A stretch of 64,000 nt of DNA, taken from the NCBI GenBank assembly GCA_030427735.1, contig JAUIBP010000013.1, positions 1 through 64,000 on the forward strand, read 5' to 3'. Positions 8,222 through 17,811 of this stretch are shown piece after piece; position 1 is the stretch's first letter; each line of letters starts with the position of its first letter. Under the pieces are notes generated by a model, which was not told where the DNA came from, searched no databases, and saw only the letters and a program-made list of their open reading frames with translations. Both the position numbers and the translations under genes were made by a program. Source of the DNA: Bacteroidia bacterium (lineage in GTDB: Bacteria > Bacteroidota > Bacteroidia > Flavobacteriales > Flavobacteriaceae).

Positions 8222-10949
8222 GTGTTATAAGTTTTAAGGGTGTTAATGTTATAGGATTCAATAAACCAGAAGGCATCGGATTCCATTTAGTCGCATCGAA
8301 TTTTTGATAGTCTTTATCGACCATATTGATTTCGTAGAAATTTTTCCATTCCTCGCCACGCATTTCTTTGGCTCTAATGCGATTGGCTGCTAGGTTGGTT
8401 ACTTCTATGGTTAATTGATTGTCACCAGCGTTTAAATTATCCAATTGTAATTGGTAAGGTACCGACCAAGCCGTCCCTACAAGTTTGCCATTAAGCCAGA
8501 CTTTAGCACTTTCTCTAACATCGCCTAAATGGAGTTGCCAATGTTTAACAGTGGCATCTGGATTTTTAAAGCTGATGCTGTATTTTGCCGTTCCCGAGAA
8601 TGCTTCATATTCCGGACCTAAAGTCGTCCAGGAATCTAAATCTGAAATTTCGGCGGCTTGCGGTAGTTTTGGACCACCTTTTGTAAATTCGAGTTTCCAA
8701 GTTCCTGAAATAGGATAGGTTTCTTTTTCGGTTTCAAAATAATTCCAGTCGGCAATCTCGCTATTTGTTTCTGTTTTTAAGAAAAGCGATTGTCCCGGTT
8801 CAATTTGGACTTTAACCAAAGTTTTGTTGTCGCTGTTTTTGGTTGCAGCCTGTCCGAAATGTCGCGTTAAGGGATCGAAAATAATTACATCTTTGTTGTT
8901 GCTGTTAATCGGAATAAGGCTGTTAACCAGCTCGGCTGTGTGATTAACAAGATAATAAATGGTTTCGCCATCAACAGCACGTTTTATATATTTAAGTCCG
9001 GTATTGACTAAAGTTTCCGGGTGAATATTTGCTTTTGCTAAATCGGAAAACACATCACTGCTTGGTGTAATTGTTTTAGCTACGGTTTGTAATTCAGTAT
9101 TTTGTTGTTCTAAATTGAAATTACCAGGCACCGATTTCGGTTTGTTTTCAAAAATAATGGAAGCGCCTTGTTTTTGTAATTCCATTAATTTATTCAATGT
9201 TTTCAATGGCATGTTGTCGCAGTGTGGAATCACTAAAGATTTATATTGTCCGCCTGGCACGATAATATGACCATTTTCAACTTTAGCTTGGGCAATAAAA
9301 TTATCCGAAATAAAATCCAACGAATAGCCTTGTTGCATTAAGTTGGTAGTGGTTTTGTAAAATGGTGTGCCGTGTAACCACTCGTCCAAAGAGTGAATTT
9401 TAAACTGAAAAAATAAGGTACCTTTTAAATAATCGTCCCAAACATCGTAAATAGGCCAGTACAGCAACACGTCGTTATTGGCTTGACCCGATTGCAACAT
9501 GGATTGACAATTAGCGATATAGTTGAATAATTCCGACTCGCTTTCGCCAATGGTTAAATTTGGATTGAAGTTCACCGAAGCGTAGAATTTCCATCCTGGC
9601 CAGGCTGCGCGGTCTGGCGAGTAGGTGGTACCGTGTAAAAACACGTGGTTGATTCCGTTTAAAAATAAATCTTCTACCTCTGGTTTGCATTGCGATAGCG
9701 CCACTTTAAAATGATCGCGTAACCAGGTAAAGGTTTCGGAAGAGGTTAGGGGCTTGCCTGCAATATGTGCGGCAGACGATGAGAATTTCAGCATCACGGG
9801 ATCGGCATCGCCCTCGCGAATGTCTTCCTGTTCTCTGCGGAATCCCGGAATATCGTAAGGCATAGAACCAAAGGTCTCGCACTCTGGAATATCGGCTGCG
9901 GCATACATATCGATTAAATTTCCTGGCGAGCCATGCGCTTGCAAACGCGATTTAAATGCTTTGCTATTAGCCCAGGCTGTCCACGGTTCGTCAAAATCGT
10001 GTAATAATAAATCCGATAGCGTTTCCCGATAATCACTTTTTATACGGTTTGCAAGCGGATCGTCGGCCTTTTTCAACAACAGATTCACATAAGGTTTTAA
10101 ATCGTATCCGCGCAAGTTTTGAAAAGCTTCAAAAAAGTTTGGTGTAAAATCGGTGCCATAAACCTCGAAGCTATCGTTGAAAATAGATCTGATTTTTCCG
10201 TTAAAGCCCACCAAAGCTGTATCGAATGGTTTTACATAGGCGTTTAAAGCGGCTTTGGAATAATGGTCTAAAGTAAAGCCATCGCCACCCGGAGCGGCAC
10301 GTTTTACTTTCTGGCCAGTTTTACCTTCAAAAATGGCGTAGATGTCGTAATTAGAATCTGTTGCTGTCCACTGTAATTGTTGGTTTTTAACCAGACTCGT
10401 TAAATCTTCATAATTGCCGTTTTCGGCATATGCTAACACGTAAAGTAATTTGGCAGGTTGTTTTTCTTTTGGGTTTTCAACTGCAATTGTTTTATTGAAG
10501 GTTTTACCTTTTTTTACCTGATAATTTTGCGAAATGAGTTTGGCAGCAGCAAATTCAGGGGTAACCTGCGGGCCACCGTAGGGCCAACCAGTTCCTAAAG
10601 TCAAATCGACCTGCATGTTTAAGCTGTCTGCAATGTGGATGGTGTAATCCAGCATGGCCATCCATTCTGGCGATAGGTAATCTCTAAAATTGTTTTCTTC
10701 GCCTTTAACGCCGTAAATAGGGGCGATTTCGACACCGCCAATGCCAACATTGTGCAGTTTAATCAGGTTGTTTTTAATGTTTGGTTTGTCTACAGCGCTG
10801 CCCATCCACCACCAGCGAGTCCACGGTTTTGTGGTGTTGGTTTGTGCGGGCCAGGTTTCTTTTTTATCCAGTTCGTCTTGCGCTTTTAACTGACACGAGG
10901 TGCAGACGATAGCGGTTAAAAAGGCTAATACATATAGTTGTTTTGACAT
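8211..10949 (-). CDS. GH106 alpha-L-rhamnosidase
   Basis: This 912-residue lipoprotein (lipobox with Cys19, CTSCQ) has the GH106 hallmarks: WTRWWWMG near residue 45, GGVEIAPIYG at 71-80, a YLSPEWMAMLDYT stretch at about 91-103, and GTGWPYGGP at 119-127. The C-terminal ~150 residues form a jelly-roll (DVRESAKVWLNGKLVGTAWS) like the GH2 sugar-binding domain, as in other GH106 enzymes. GH106 enzymes cleave alpha-L-rhamnose from rhamnogalacturonans by inversion. The gene starts 2 bp after the stop of the PL22-like gene and overlaps GH105 by 11 bp, so the three form a translationally coupled block. Rhamnose produced here would be the substrate of the mutarotase at the end of the operon. Confidence 0.93.
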   Translation of the reverse strand: MSKQLYVLAFLTAIVCTSCQLKAQDELDKKETWPAQTNTTKPWTRWWWMGSAVDKPNIKNNLIKLHNVGIGGVEIAPIYGVKGEENNFRDYLSPEWMAMLDYTIHIADSLNMQVDLTLGTGWPYGGPQVTPEFAAAKLISQNYQVKKGKTFNKTIAVENPKEKQPAKLLYVLAYAENGNYEDLTSLVKNQQLQWTATDSNYDIYAIFEGKTGQKVKRAAPGGDGFTLDHYSKAALNAYVKPFDTALVGFNGKIRSIFNDSFEVYGTDFTPNFFEAFQNLRGYDLKPYVNLLLKKADDPLANRIKSDYRETLSDLLLHDFDEPWTAWANSKAFKSRLQAHGSPGNLIDMYAAADIPECETFGSMPYDIPGFRREQEDIREGDADPVMLKFSSSAAHIAGKPLTSSETFTWLRDHFKVALSQCKPEVEDLFLNGINHVFLHGTTYSPDRAAWPGWKFYASVNFNPNLTIGESESELFNYIANCQSMLQSGQANNDVLLYWPIYDVWDDYLKGTLFFQFKIHSLDEWLHGTPFYKTTTNLMQQGYSLDFISDNFIAQAKVENGHIIVPGGQYKSLVIPHCDNMPLKTLNKLMELQKQGASIIFENKPKSVPGNFNLEQQNTELQTVAKTITPSSDVFSDLAKANIHPETLVNTGLKYIKRAVDGETIYYLVNHTAELVNSLIPINSNNKDVIIFDPLTRHFGQAATKNSDNKTLVKVQIEPGQSLFLKTETNSEIADWNYFETEKETYPISGTWKLEFTKGGPKLPQAAEISDLDSWTTLGPEYEAFSGTAKYSISFKNPDATVKHWQLHLGDVRESAKVWLNGKLVGTAWSVPYQLQLDNLNAGDNQLTIEVTNLAANRIRAKEMRGEEWKNFYEINMVDKDYQKFDATKWNPMPSGLLNPITLTPLKLITHEK

Positions 10950-10951
10950 GA

Positions 10952-12211
10952 TTAAATTTCAGATTTTTTTAGTTCAACTGCATAAATTTGGGTGTCGCCT
11001 TCAAAATTAGCTCTAAAAACAATCCATTTCCCATCTGGTGTAAAATGAACATTCGGTTCCAGATCGTAATTATGGTGTTTCATATTGACTAATTTTTCGG
11101 AAACAAGCGAATCATTTTTAGGCGTGAAATGATAGAGCCACATACCGTCTTTAGCATGCGCTACCTGACTTTCATCGCCGCCATCGCCCGCAAACGATTT
11201 CATATCTGGGGCAATATTATAATGTATGGACCATTCGTTTCGTTTAAGCGCGTAGCGAGTTTCTTGATTGGTTTCTAAGTGTTTGCCAGTCAAGTAAAAG
11301 GTTTCGCCTCGAGGAATTTGCAAATCGAACCAAACGGTTTGTCCATCGGGACTAAAAAATTCGTGACCCGCAATTTCACGATCGACCGTGCGTTCGTGAA
11401 TGCGTCGATTGTTGTGATTGTGAATATCGATATTCCAAATACGATCTACTTTATGCCAAGGCCCTTCGTGACAATACATGAGATTATCGGGATCTGTTGG
11501 CGAAAATTGTAAGTGGTTCAACCAAGCCTTCTCCGAGAAAAAGGGTGTCATGGTTTTGGTTTCTAAGTCCAGTTTTACCAAAGAACGATTTAGTTTGGCT
11601 TCGTAAATTTTATCGAAGTTACCACGACCGGTTAAGGTTTTTCTTAATGCTTTACTCGCTTCGGCATTGACGATTTTTCCTGCCATGATGTTTTCTGAAG
11701 CATTAATTGTTATCATAGAACCAACAAGCGAATCTGGAAATTTATAAATGAATTCCGTTTCCTTACTATCGATATGCGTCGCAAAAAGACTATCGCTTAC
11801 CGTGTAAAATACTTTTCTGGAGTTTACAGCTAATATTTCACCATGTTTGTCACCTGGTTTGGTTGTAATTTGTTGCGTTTCTTTAGTTGAAAGATTAACC
11901 GTATAGAGTTGTTTATTATTACCACTATCCCCATAAAATACCATTAAAGTTTCTGAACCGTCTTGCGATGGTAAAAACGGATTGTTATGAAAATAGAAAC
12001 TGCGGTTTGCGCCTTTGCGATCTGTTAGCTTTTTTATTTTGTGTTCCGTGTCCCTATCAATCCAAATATTGGGCATCGGCGATTGTGAACCGGTTTCCAG
12101 AACGGGAACAGTAATAGTTTCAGTTTGCTTACTGGGTGTGTTGTTATTTTTTTTACACGACAATACCATTAAACTTAATAGAACAATGTAATAAGCCGTT
12201 GGTAATTTCAT
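10952..12211 (-). CDS. PL22-like oligogalacturonate lyase, predicted lipoprotein
   Basis: This 419-residue protein is a seven-bladed propeller-type lyase. It shares with PL22 the sequences WIDRDTEHKIKKLT (about 50-63), SFYFHNNPF, NHLQFSPTDPDNLMYCHEG with PWHKVDRIW (232-259), AGHEFFSPDG (281-290) and DGGDES. PL22 enzymes split short oligogalacturonides by beta-elimination with Mn2+ bound by conserved His residues. Classical enterobacterial members are cytoplasmic; this one has a lipoprotein signal (Cys19 in VLSCKK), so it is exported. It is the first gene of the leftward arm and faces SusC across a 481-bp control region. It could accept a different uronic-acid oligosaccharide; family confidence is good, substrate less so. 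Confidence 0.82.
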   Translation of the reverse strand: MKLPTAYYIVLLSLMVLSCKKNNNTPSKQTETITVPVLETGSQSPMPNIWIDRDTEHKIKKLTDRKGANRSFYFHNNPFLPSQDGSETLMVFYGDSGNNKQLYTVNLSTKETQQITTKPGDKHGEILAVNSRKVFYTVSDSLFATHIDSKETEFIYKFPDSLVGSMITINASENIMAGKIVNAEASKALRKTLTGRGNFDKIYEAKLNRSLVKLDLETKTMTPFFSEKAWLNHLQFSPTDPDNLMYCHEGPWHKVDRIWNIDIHNHNNRRIHERTVDREIAGHEFFSPDGQTVWFDLQIPRGETFYLTGKHLETNQETRYALKRNEWSIHYNIAPDMKSFAGDGGDESQVAHAKDGMWLYHFTPKNDSLVSEKLVNMKHHNYDLEPNVHFTPDGKWIVFRANFEGDTQIYAVELKKSEI

Positions 12212-12282
12212 AATTAGTTATATGGTTTTGGTAATTAGTTTGTGTAATTGGTTGGCTAAAAATATCGCTATTTGCTAAAAGT

Positions 12283-12304
12283 ACCATCCTGTCCCGTCCT
12301 GAGA
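12283..12304. promoter_or_regulatory. Candidate operator: TCCTG direct repeat, 10-bp period
   Basis: The stretch ACCATCCTGTCCCGTCCTGA holds TCCTG at 12287-12291 and again at 12297-12301, exactly one helical turn apart. The same ACCATCCTGT, with TTCTG ten bases later, occurs at 29123-29141 in the other divergent control region. It lies ~80 bp upstream of the PL22-like start. The regulator is unknown. Confidence 0.45.
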
Positions 12305-12567
12305 AACGCGTTCTGTTTTTATGTTGTTATGGGGCAAAGCCCGTCTTGATGTTAAGAATTTAATATAGTTAATTGATTGTCAAATCAATAGGTGTCTTTC
12401 TTGATTTGTTAATGGTTTGCGATTATATAGTTAGTGAAGTTCTTTGGGTGCGATGTTTGTATTTTTAAGCCTTTTAAATTAATGTATTGTAAATATTATT
12501 GCTGTTTTATTTGTGAAATCACATTTGCAAAATAAAAATTTTAATTTTTTGTTAAATGTGTAACATA

Positions 12568-12596
12568 TTGATTTTTAAAGAATTGCATTGATTTTG
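12568..12596 (+). promoter_or_regulatory. Candidate Bacteroidota promoter for susC
   Basis: TTG at 12568-12570, an 18-bp spacer and TGATTTTG at 12589-12596 fit the TTG / TAnnTTTG consensus of the primary sigma factor with one mismatch. It would give a leader of ~90 nt ahead of the susC ATG at 12693. Confidence 0.45.
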
Positions 12597-12692
12597 TAGC
12601 GTTGTAAACAATAACATTCAGCATAGCACAGGATACTAAGGGCAAAACCGTTGGATATATTTGGAAAACATAAATACTAACTATTATTTAAT

Positions 12693-15600
12693 ATGAAAAG
12701 AAAACTAATTTATTTATTGGTGTTTGTTTTCTCTTTATTATCGGGTGTCGGTTATGCCCAAACCAAGGTAATACAGGGGACAATTATTGATGATTCTGGT
12801 ATGCCAATACCAGGCGTAAACGTGCTGCTTAAAGGTACAACTAACGGAACAGTTTCCGATTTTGATGGAAACTATGAAATTTCTGCTTTAGCAGGAGAAA
12901 CTCTTGTTTTTTCGTATGTAGGATTTCAAACGATTGAAAAAACGGTAGGAACTTCAAATTCTATCGATGTAATTTTACAAACAGATACAGCTGTTCTTGA
13001 CGAAGTTTTGGTTGTAGGGTATGGTACTCAGAAAAAGAGTGATGTTACAGGAGCCATTTCTTCGGTATCTGCAGAAGAATTGGTTATTCAGCCAACAACA
13101 AATGCTTTACAAGGTGTTCAAGGTAAAGCGGCAGGGGTAGATATTACCACCAATGCTCGTCCTGGTGAAGTAGGGAGTATCCGTATTCGTGGTAACCGTT
13201 CTATTTCTGGTGGTAACGGGCCTTTATATGTTGTAGATGGGGTGCCTTTACAGACTGGTGGATTAGAAATGTTAAACACAAACGATATTGCATCTATTGA
13301 AGTGTTAAAGGACGCTTCTGCAACCGCTATTTATGGATCTAGAGGATCTAATGGTGTGGTTTTGGTAACCACAAAACGAGGAAGTGGAGGCAAAATGCAA
13401 ATTAATTTTGAAACTTCGGTGGCTTTTGAAGAAATCTATGATAAAGCCGATTATTTTAACGGAGGTGAATACGCCAAGTATAGAAGAGATGCTTTGCGTA
13501 CAGCAGGCTTGTATAACGATGCTAATGGTAATGTTATGAATTATGCCGATCCAGTAAAAGATTTTCAATATTTCGGACAAGATGCAGCAGCTTGGGAGAG
13601 TATTGCAGCAGGATACTCTTGGATTGATAAAGATAATTTAGTAGCCGAAATAGGTTCTGATGGTAACCCAGTGTATAACGCAAATGATGTACGCACCACC
13701 GATTGGGCAGATTATGTTACACAAACAGGAATGACCGAGCAATATAATTTAAGCGCTAGTGGGGGTACAGAAAAATTAAAGACATTTATTTCTGGTGGTT
13801 ATTTACACCAAACAGGTGCTGTAAAAGGACAGGAGTACACTAAGTATACTGGATTGGTAAGTGCAGAACTTAAAGCGACCGACTGGTTTACCATGGGAGG
13901 AACTTTAAATACCTTATATAGTGTACAAGATTATGGTTATGTTGAGGGAGGTTCTAGAGGTGCTGGAAATTTATACGCTAAAGCTCGAGGACAGTTACCT
14001 TATGCAGTGCCTTACGATGCCGACGGAAACTTTATTTTTAACCCAGGAGCAGATACCAATATTGTAAACCCGATACGCGATTATGACGAGGTAATTAACG
14101 AACGTACCAATTTAAGGGTTTTCGGTAGCTTTTTTGCAGATTTTAGAATTACAGAAGGATTACACTTTAAATCAATTTTTGGTCCAGATATAAGAACTTA
14201 TAGAAATGGTCAGTTTCAAACTGCAGAATCTAGCTTGAGAGGTGGTGGAGCACCATCTTCAACAAATTATGCCCGATCTGATGAAGGTAGAAATTTGTCA
14301 TGGACATTAGAAAATTTATTAACATATGATAAAACTTTTAATGAAAATCATCGTTTAGGAGTAACCTTGTTACAAAGTTCGTCAGCCATTCAAAATGAAT
14401 CGTCGAGTATGACAGCAACAGACTTACCTTATGACAGTCAGTTGTGGTATAACCTAGGGTCTACAAATAGAGGGGCTTTAGATGGTTGGGGTTCTGGATA
14501 CAATAAACAAACATTGTTATCTTATATGGCTCGCGTTAACTATGCGTTTAAAGATAAATATATTGTTACTGTTACAGGACGTTCAGATGGATCATCGGTG
14601 TTAAGTCAAGGGCATAAGTGGGATTTCTTTCCGTCTTTAGCTTTGAAGTGGAAATTAGACCAAGAAATTTTCTTACGTGATGTGTCTTGGATTAGTCAAT
14701 TGGCATTAAGAGGAGGTTATGGTACTGTAGGTAATCAGGCTGTAGATCCATATGGTACTTCAGGAGCCTTACAGTCATCGGCTTATGTGTTTGGTAGCGA
14801 TCCTGCTAAAGGTTATATTACAGGCGACCCAAAAGCTTCTGAAGATAATAGAGGTTCTATTCCGAATAGAACTTTAGGTTGGGAAAAAACAAGCTCGTTT
14901 AACTTGGGGCTGGATTTTGGTTTCTTCAATAACAGATTAACTGGGTCTATAGATTATTACAGTGCAGATACCGAAGATATTTTATTAGATAAACGTCCTA
15001 ACTCTGTTACAGGTTATGGCAACATTACCGTAAATGCAGGTGAAACTAGAAACAGTGGTATTGAAATCGCTTTATCATCTATAAACGTTGATTCTAAAGA
15101 TTTTACTTGGTCTACAGACTTTACATTTACTAAAAATAAAGAAGAAATTGTAAGCTTGGTAACTGGTGAAGATGATTTAGTAAACAGATGGTTTATTGGG
15201 GAGCCTATTAGTGTATATTACGACTACGAAAAAGTGGGTATATGGCAATTAGACGATGCAGAGGAAATGGCTTTGTATAATGCTAACGGACACGATTACA
15301 AGGCTGGAGATATTAAGGTTAGAGATTTAAATGGAGATAATAAAATTGATGCAAACGAGGATCAGAAAATTATCGGTCAAGCCAATCCTAAGTGGATTGC
15401 AGGTTTACAAAATACGTTTAACTACAAAAATTTCGAACTTTATGTATTTTTATTCTCTAGATGGGGACACACTGTTACAGGAGGTGCTGTAGATATGCAA
15501 GGTCGTTATGCCAGTAGAAAGGTAGATTATTGGAGACCAGACAATCCAACAAACGAATACCCAATCGCAGATTTTAACAACGGTGGCCAGCCAGTACATT

Positions 15601-15815
15601 ATAGTGCCATGAATTATCAAGACGGCTCTTTTGTAAAACTGAGAAACTTATCTTTAGGATATTATATGCCAGATCAGGTATTGGATGATTTAGGTATGAC
15701 TAAGTTTAAAATCTATGCACAAGCCAATAACCCTTGGTTATATTCAAAAACCGATTTTATAGATAGTGATGGCGCTCCAACAAGTTTTGTGTTAGGATTA
15801 AGTTTAATATTTTAA
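12693..15815 (+). CDS. SusC/RagA-family TonB-dependent outer-membrane transporter
   Basis: This 1040-residue protein is the oligosaccharide import channel of the pectin PUL. It has a signal peptide (1-22, ending GYAQ), a carboxypeptidase-D regulatory-like domain (about 25-105, IQGTIIDDSGMPIPGVNVLL), then LDEVLVVGYGTQKKSDVTG, the region typical of SusC TonB-box/plug starts. The plug has GSIRIRGNRSI and ATAIYGSRGSNGV; a long C-terminal beta-barrel ends in LGLSLIF with the terminal Phe needed for outer-membrane insertion. susD follows 11 bp later; together they form the pedal-bin type uptake complex. No N-terminal STN domain is evident, so signalling through an anti-sigma factor is unlikely, and no sigma/anti-sigma pair is nearby. 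Confidence 0.95.
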   Translation: MKRKLIYLLVFVFSLLSGVGYAQTKVIQGTIIDDSGMPIPGVNVLLKGTTNGTVSDFDGNYEISALAGETLVFSYVGFQTIEKTVGTSNSIDVILQTDTAVLDEVLVVGYGTQKKSDVTGAISSVSAEELVIQPTTNALQGVQGKAAGVDITTNARPGEVGSIRIRGNRSISGGNGPLYVVDGVPLQTGGLEMLNTNDIASIEVLKDASATAIYGSRGSNGVVLVTTKRGSGGKMQINFETSVAFEEIYDKADYFNGGEYAKYRRDALRTAGLYNDANGNVMNYADPVKDFQYFGQDAAAWESIAAGYSWIDKDNLVAEIGSDGNPVYNANDVRTTDWADYVTQTGMTEQYNLSASGGTEKLKTFISGGYLHQTGAVKGQEYTKYTGLVSAELKATDWFTMGGTLNTLYSVQDYGYVEGGSRGAGNLYAKARGQLPYAVPYDADGNFIFNPGADTNIVNPIRDYDEVINERTNLRVFGSFFADFRITEGLHFKSIFGPDIRTYRNGQFQTAESSLRGGGAPSSTNYARSDEGRNLSWTLENLLTYDKTFNENHRLGVTLLQSSSAIQNESSSMTATDLPYDSQLWYNLGSTNRGALDGWGSGYNKQTLLSYMARVNYAFKDKYIVTVTGRSDGSSVLSQGHKWDFFPSLALKWKLDQEIFLRDVSWISQLALRGGYGTVGNQAVDPYGTSGALQSSAYVFGSDPAKGYITGDPKASEDNRGSIPNRTLGWEKTSSFNLGLDFGFFNNRLTGSIDYYSADTEDILLDKRPNSVTGYGNITVNAGETRNSGIEIALSSINVDSKDFTWSTDFTFTKNKEEIVSLVTGEDDLVNRWFIGEPISVYYDYEKVGIWQLDDAEEMALYNANGHDYKAGDIKVRDLNGDNKIDANEDQKIIGQANPKWIAGLQNTFNYKNFELYVFLFSRWGHTVTGGAVDMQGRYASRKVDYWRPDNPTNEYPIADFNNGGQPVHYSAMNYQDGSFVKLRNLSLGYYMPDQVLDDLGMTKFKIYAQANNPWLYSKTDFIDSDGAPTSFVLGLSLIF

Positions 15816-15826
15816 TTAAAAAAGCA

Positions 15827-17695
15827 ATGAAAAAAATATTAATAATAACGTTAATTAGTGTTACAGGATTATTATCGTCTTGTAGCGACTTTTTAGAAGA
15901 AGAAATGGTAGCAACGCTTACCCAAGAGCGTTATGATACTAAAGCAGGAATAGAAGAATTGGTTAATGGTGCTTATGAAGGATTACGTTTTCATCATAAT
16001 TACGAGTGGTCTTATACATTAACCAATTACGGAACAGACGAATTTACTAATGGTGGTGGTAGAGACCATGTGCAATGGAATACTTATTCTCCAGTGCTAG
16101 ATCCGTTAGAAACCAGAAATTTATCACCTTTATGGGATAATATGTATGCTCAAATAAATTTATGTAATACTGGTATTCAAAAAATTCCAGAAGTATTGGG
16201 AGATCCTTTAGATGAAGAATTGATGAATACTCGTCTAGGAGAAGTATATTTTTTAAGAGGCTTTAATTATTTTAAATTAATAGAACAATTTGGAGGCGTA
16301 CCAATTTCAACTTCACCAATAGCAGAGGATACAGCAGAGTTTCCTAGAGCTACTAAAGAAGAAGGCTTTAACCTTATAATTGAAGATTTATTACGAGCCG
16401 AAGAACTGTTACCAGTAACACCTTCGCAAACGGGACGAATTACTAAAGCCGCGGCACAACATTTTTTAGCTAAGGTATATTTAAATAGAGCTAGTGAGCA
16501 AAATGCAGATTTAACTCAGTCTACAGACTTGGAAAATGCTGCAAAATATGCAGAGATGGTTATTTCAAGCCGTACTCTAGCTCCAGATTACAACGACATA
16601 TTTAATTATACGAGTGTTAACGGTTCTAATGAAACTTTAAGCGAAATCATATTGGCCTCTCAGTTTGATGATACTCAAGCGTTAATGGGGCGTTATGGAA
16701 ACCAAACACATATGTACTTTTTATCTGTTTACAGAAACTTTCCAGGTATGACGCGTAATCTTTACGACGGAAGGGAATTCCAGCGTTTAAAGCCAACCGA
16801 TTATGCTTTAGATATTTTTGATAGAACTAACGATTCTCGTTTCTACAAAAGTTTTCAAACATCTTACACTGCAGTTAATACTAATGGTATTCCTAATTGG
16901 ACAGCAGACAATGCTCCAGATCCAAGCTTGGTAGGACAACCTAAATTTGGTGTTGGTGATACCGCGATAGTTATGTTGGTTAATGATGCTGGTGATACTC
17001 GTTTTACAGAGGATTACAAAGATACCTTTGCACCTTTAATGCTTGTGCGTTATACTAATGATGCCGAAGGTACCGATTATGATGTAAGTACTTATCCATC
17101 ACTATCAAAATACAGAGATCCATTCAGAACGTCATTTAATGATGCAAAAGGAACTAGAGATGGAATTTTAGCACGTTTAGGCGAAACATATTTAATCGCA
17201 GCAGAGGCTTATGGTAGATTGGGAGATTATGGTACAGCATTAAATTATATTAATGCGTTAAGAAGTAGAGCTGCCTATAAAGATGGAGAAACTCGCAGTT
17301 CTGTTTATTATTTAGCAGAACAAGTTACAGAGGGCGAACAATCAAGTACCGAAAGTGAAATGCAGGCCACAGAGGCTTATTTTACACCAGGCACTCCAGA
17401 AGCAGCGGAGGAAATGTATCCTGCTGGTGTTGGTTCTAAGCCAGATATGTTTATCCATTTTGTGTTAAATGAAAGAGCTAGAGAACTAATGGGAGAGTTT
17501 CATCGTTGGGTAGATCTAGTTAGAACAAATACTTTGGTAACTCGAGCAAGAGCGTTTAATCCAGAAGCAGCTCCTAATGTAGATCAACATCATGCTTTAA
17601 GACCTATTCCGCAAAGTTATTTAGAGTCAGTAACCGTAAATGGAGTATTGTTATCACCAGAAGAAAGGAATCAAATGCAAAACCCAGGTTATTAA
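15827..17695 (+). CDS. SusD/RagB-family glycan-binding lipoprotein
   Basis: This 622-residue lipoprotein (lipobox LLSSCSDF, Cys19) is the surface lid partner of the SusC upstream. It shows the SusD N-terminal pattern (LEEEMVATLTQERYDTKAGIEELVNGAYEGLR), LGEVYFLRGFNYFKLIEQFGGVPI, a tetratricopeptide-like helical region and the usual C-terminus (LRPIPQSYL ... NPGY). The C-terminal part also has NERARELMGEFHRWVDLVR, common in the family. The spacing of 11 bp to susC indicates co-transcription. An intrinsic terminator lies 35 bp after the stop, so transcripts of the downstream GH28 and GH115 genes may depend on read-through or a separate promoter. Confidence 0.95.
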   Translation: MKKILIITLISVTGLLSSCSDFLEEEMVATLTQERYDTKAGIEELVNGAYEGLRFHHNYEWSYTLTNYGTDEFTNGGGRDHVQWNTYSPVLDPLETRNLSPLWDNMYAQINLCNTGIQKIPEVLGDPLDEELMNTRLGEVYFLRGFNYFKLIEQFGGVPISTSPIAEDTAEFPRATKEEGFNLIIEDLLRAEELLPVTPSQTGRITKAAAQHFLAKVYLNRASEQNADLTQSTDLENAAKYAEMVISSRTLAPDYNDIFNYTSVNGSNETLSEIILASQFDDTQALMGRYGNQTHMYFLSVYRNFPGMTRNLYDGREFQRLKPTDYALDIFDRTNDSRFYKSFQTSYTAVNTNGIPNWTADNAPDPSLVGQPKFGVGDTAIVMLVNDAGDTRFTEDYKDTFAPLMLVRYTNDAEGTDYDVSTYPSLSKYRDPFRTSFNDAKGTRDGILARLGETYLIAAEAYGRLGDYGTALNYINALRSRAAYKDGETRSSVYYLAEQVTEGEQSSTESEMQATEAYFTPGTPEAAEEMYPAGVGSKPDMFIHFVLNERARELMGEFHRWVDLVRTNTLVTRARAFNPEAAPNVDQHHALRPIPQSYLESVTVNGVLLSPEERNQMQNPGY

Positions 17696-17729
17696 TTTTA
17701 AAATTAATAAGTGTGTTTTTTACAACCCT

Positions 17730-17763
17730 AAACGCTATTATTTTATAATAGCGTTTATTTTTT
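17730..17763 (+). terminator. Intrinsic terminator after susD, inside the PUL
   Basis: AAACGCTATTA (17730-17740) and TAATAGCGTTT (17746-17756) form a perfect 11-bp stem with a 5-nt loop, followed by ATTTTTT. It would separate susCD expression from the GH28-GH115 pair that follows. Confidence 0.85.
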
Positions 17764-17811
17764 AACATAACTGAGTTTTTAATTTCAGAATTCATATAAA
17801 AATAAAACTGT

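Larger units (their letters stand above)
12212..12692. promoter_or_regulatory. Divergent control region between PL22-like gene and susC
   Basis: This 481-bp AT-rich stretch has no convincing reading frame. It separates the leftward arm (PL22-like to rhaM) from the rightward susCD arm, so it must hold promoters for both. It contains a direct repeat near the PL22-like gene and a Bacteroidota-type promoter near susC, listed separately. Confidence 0.7.
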
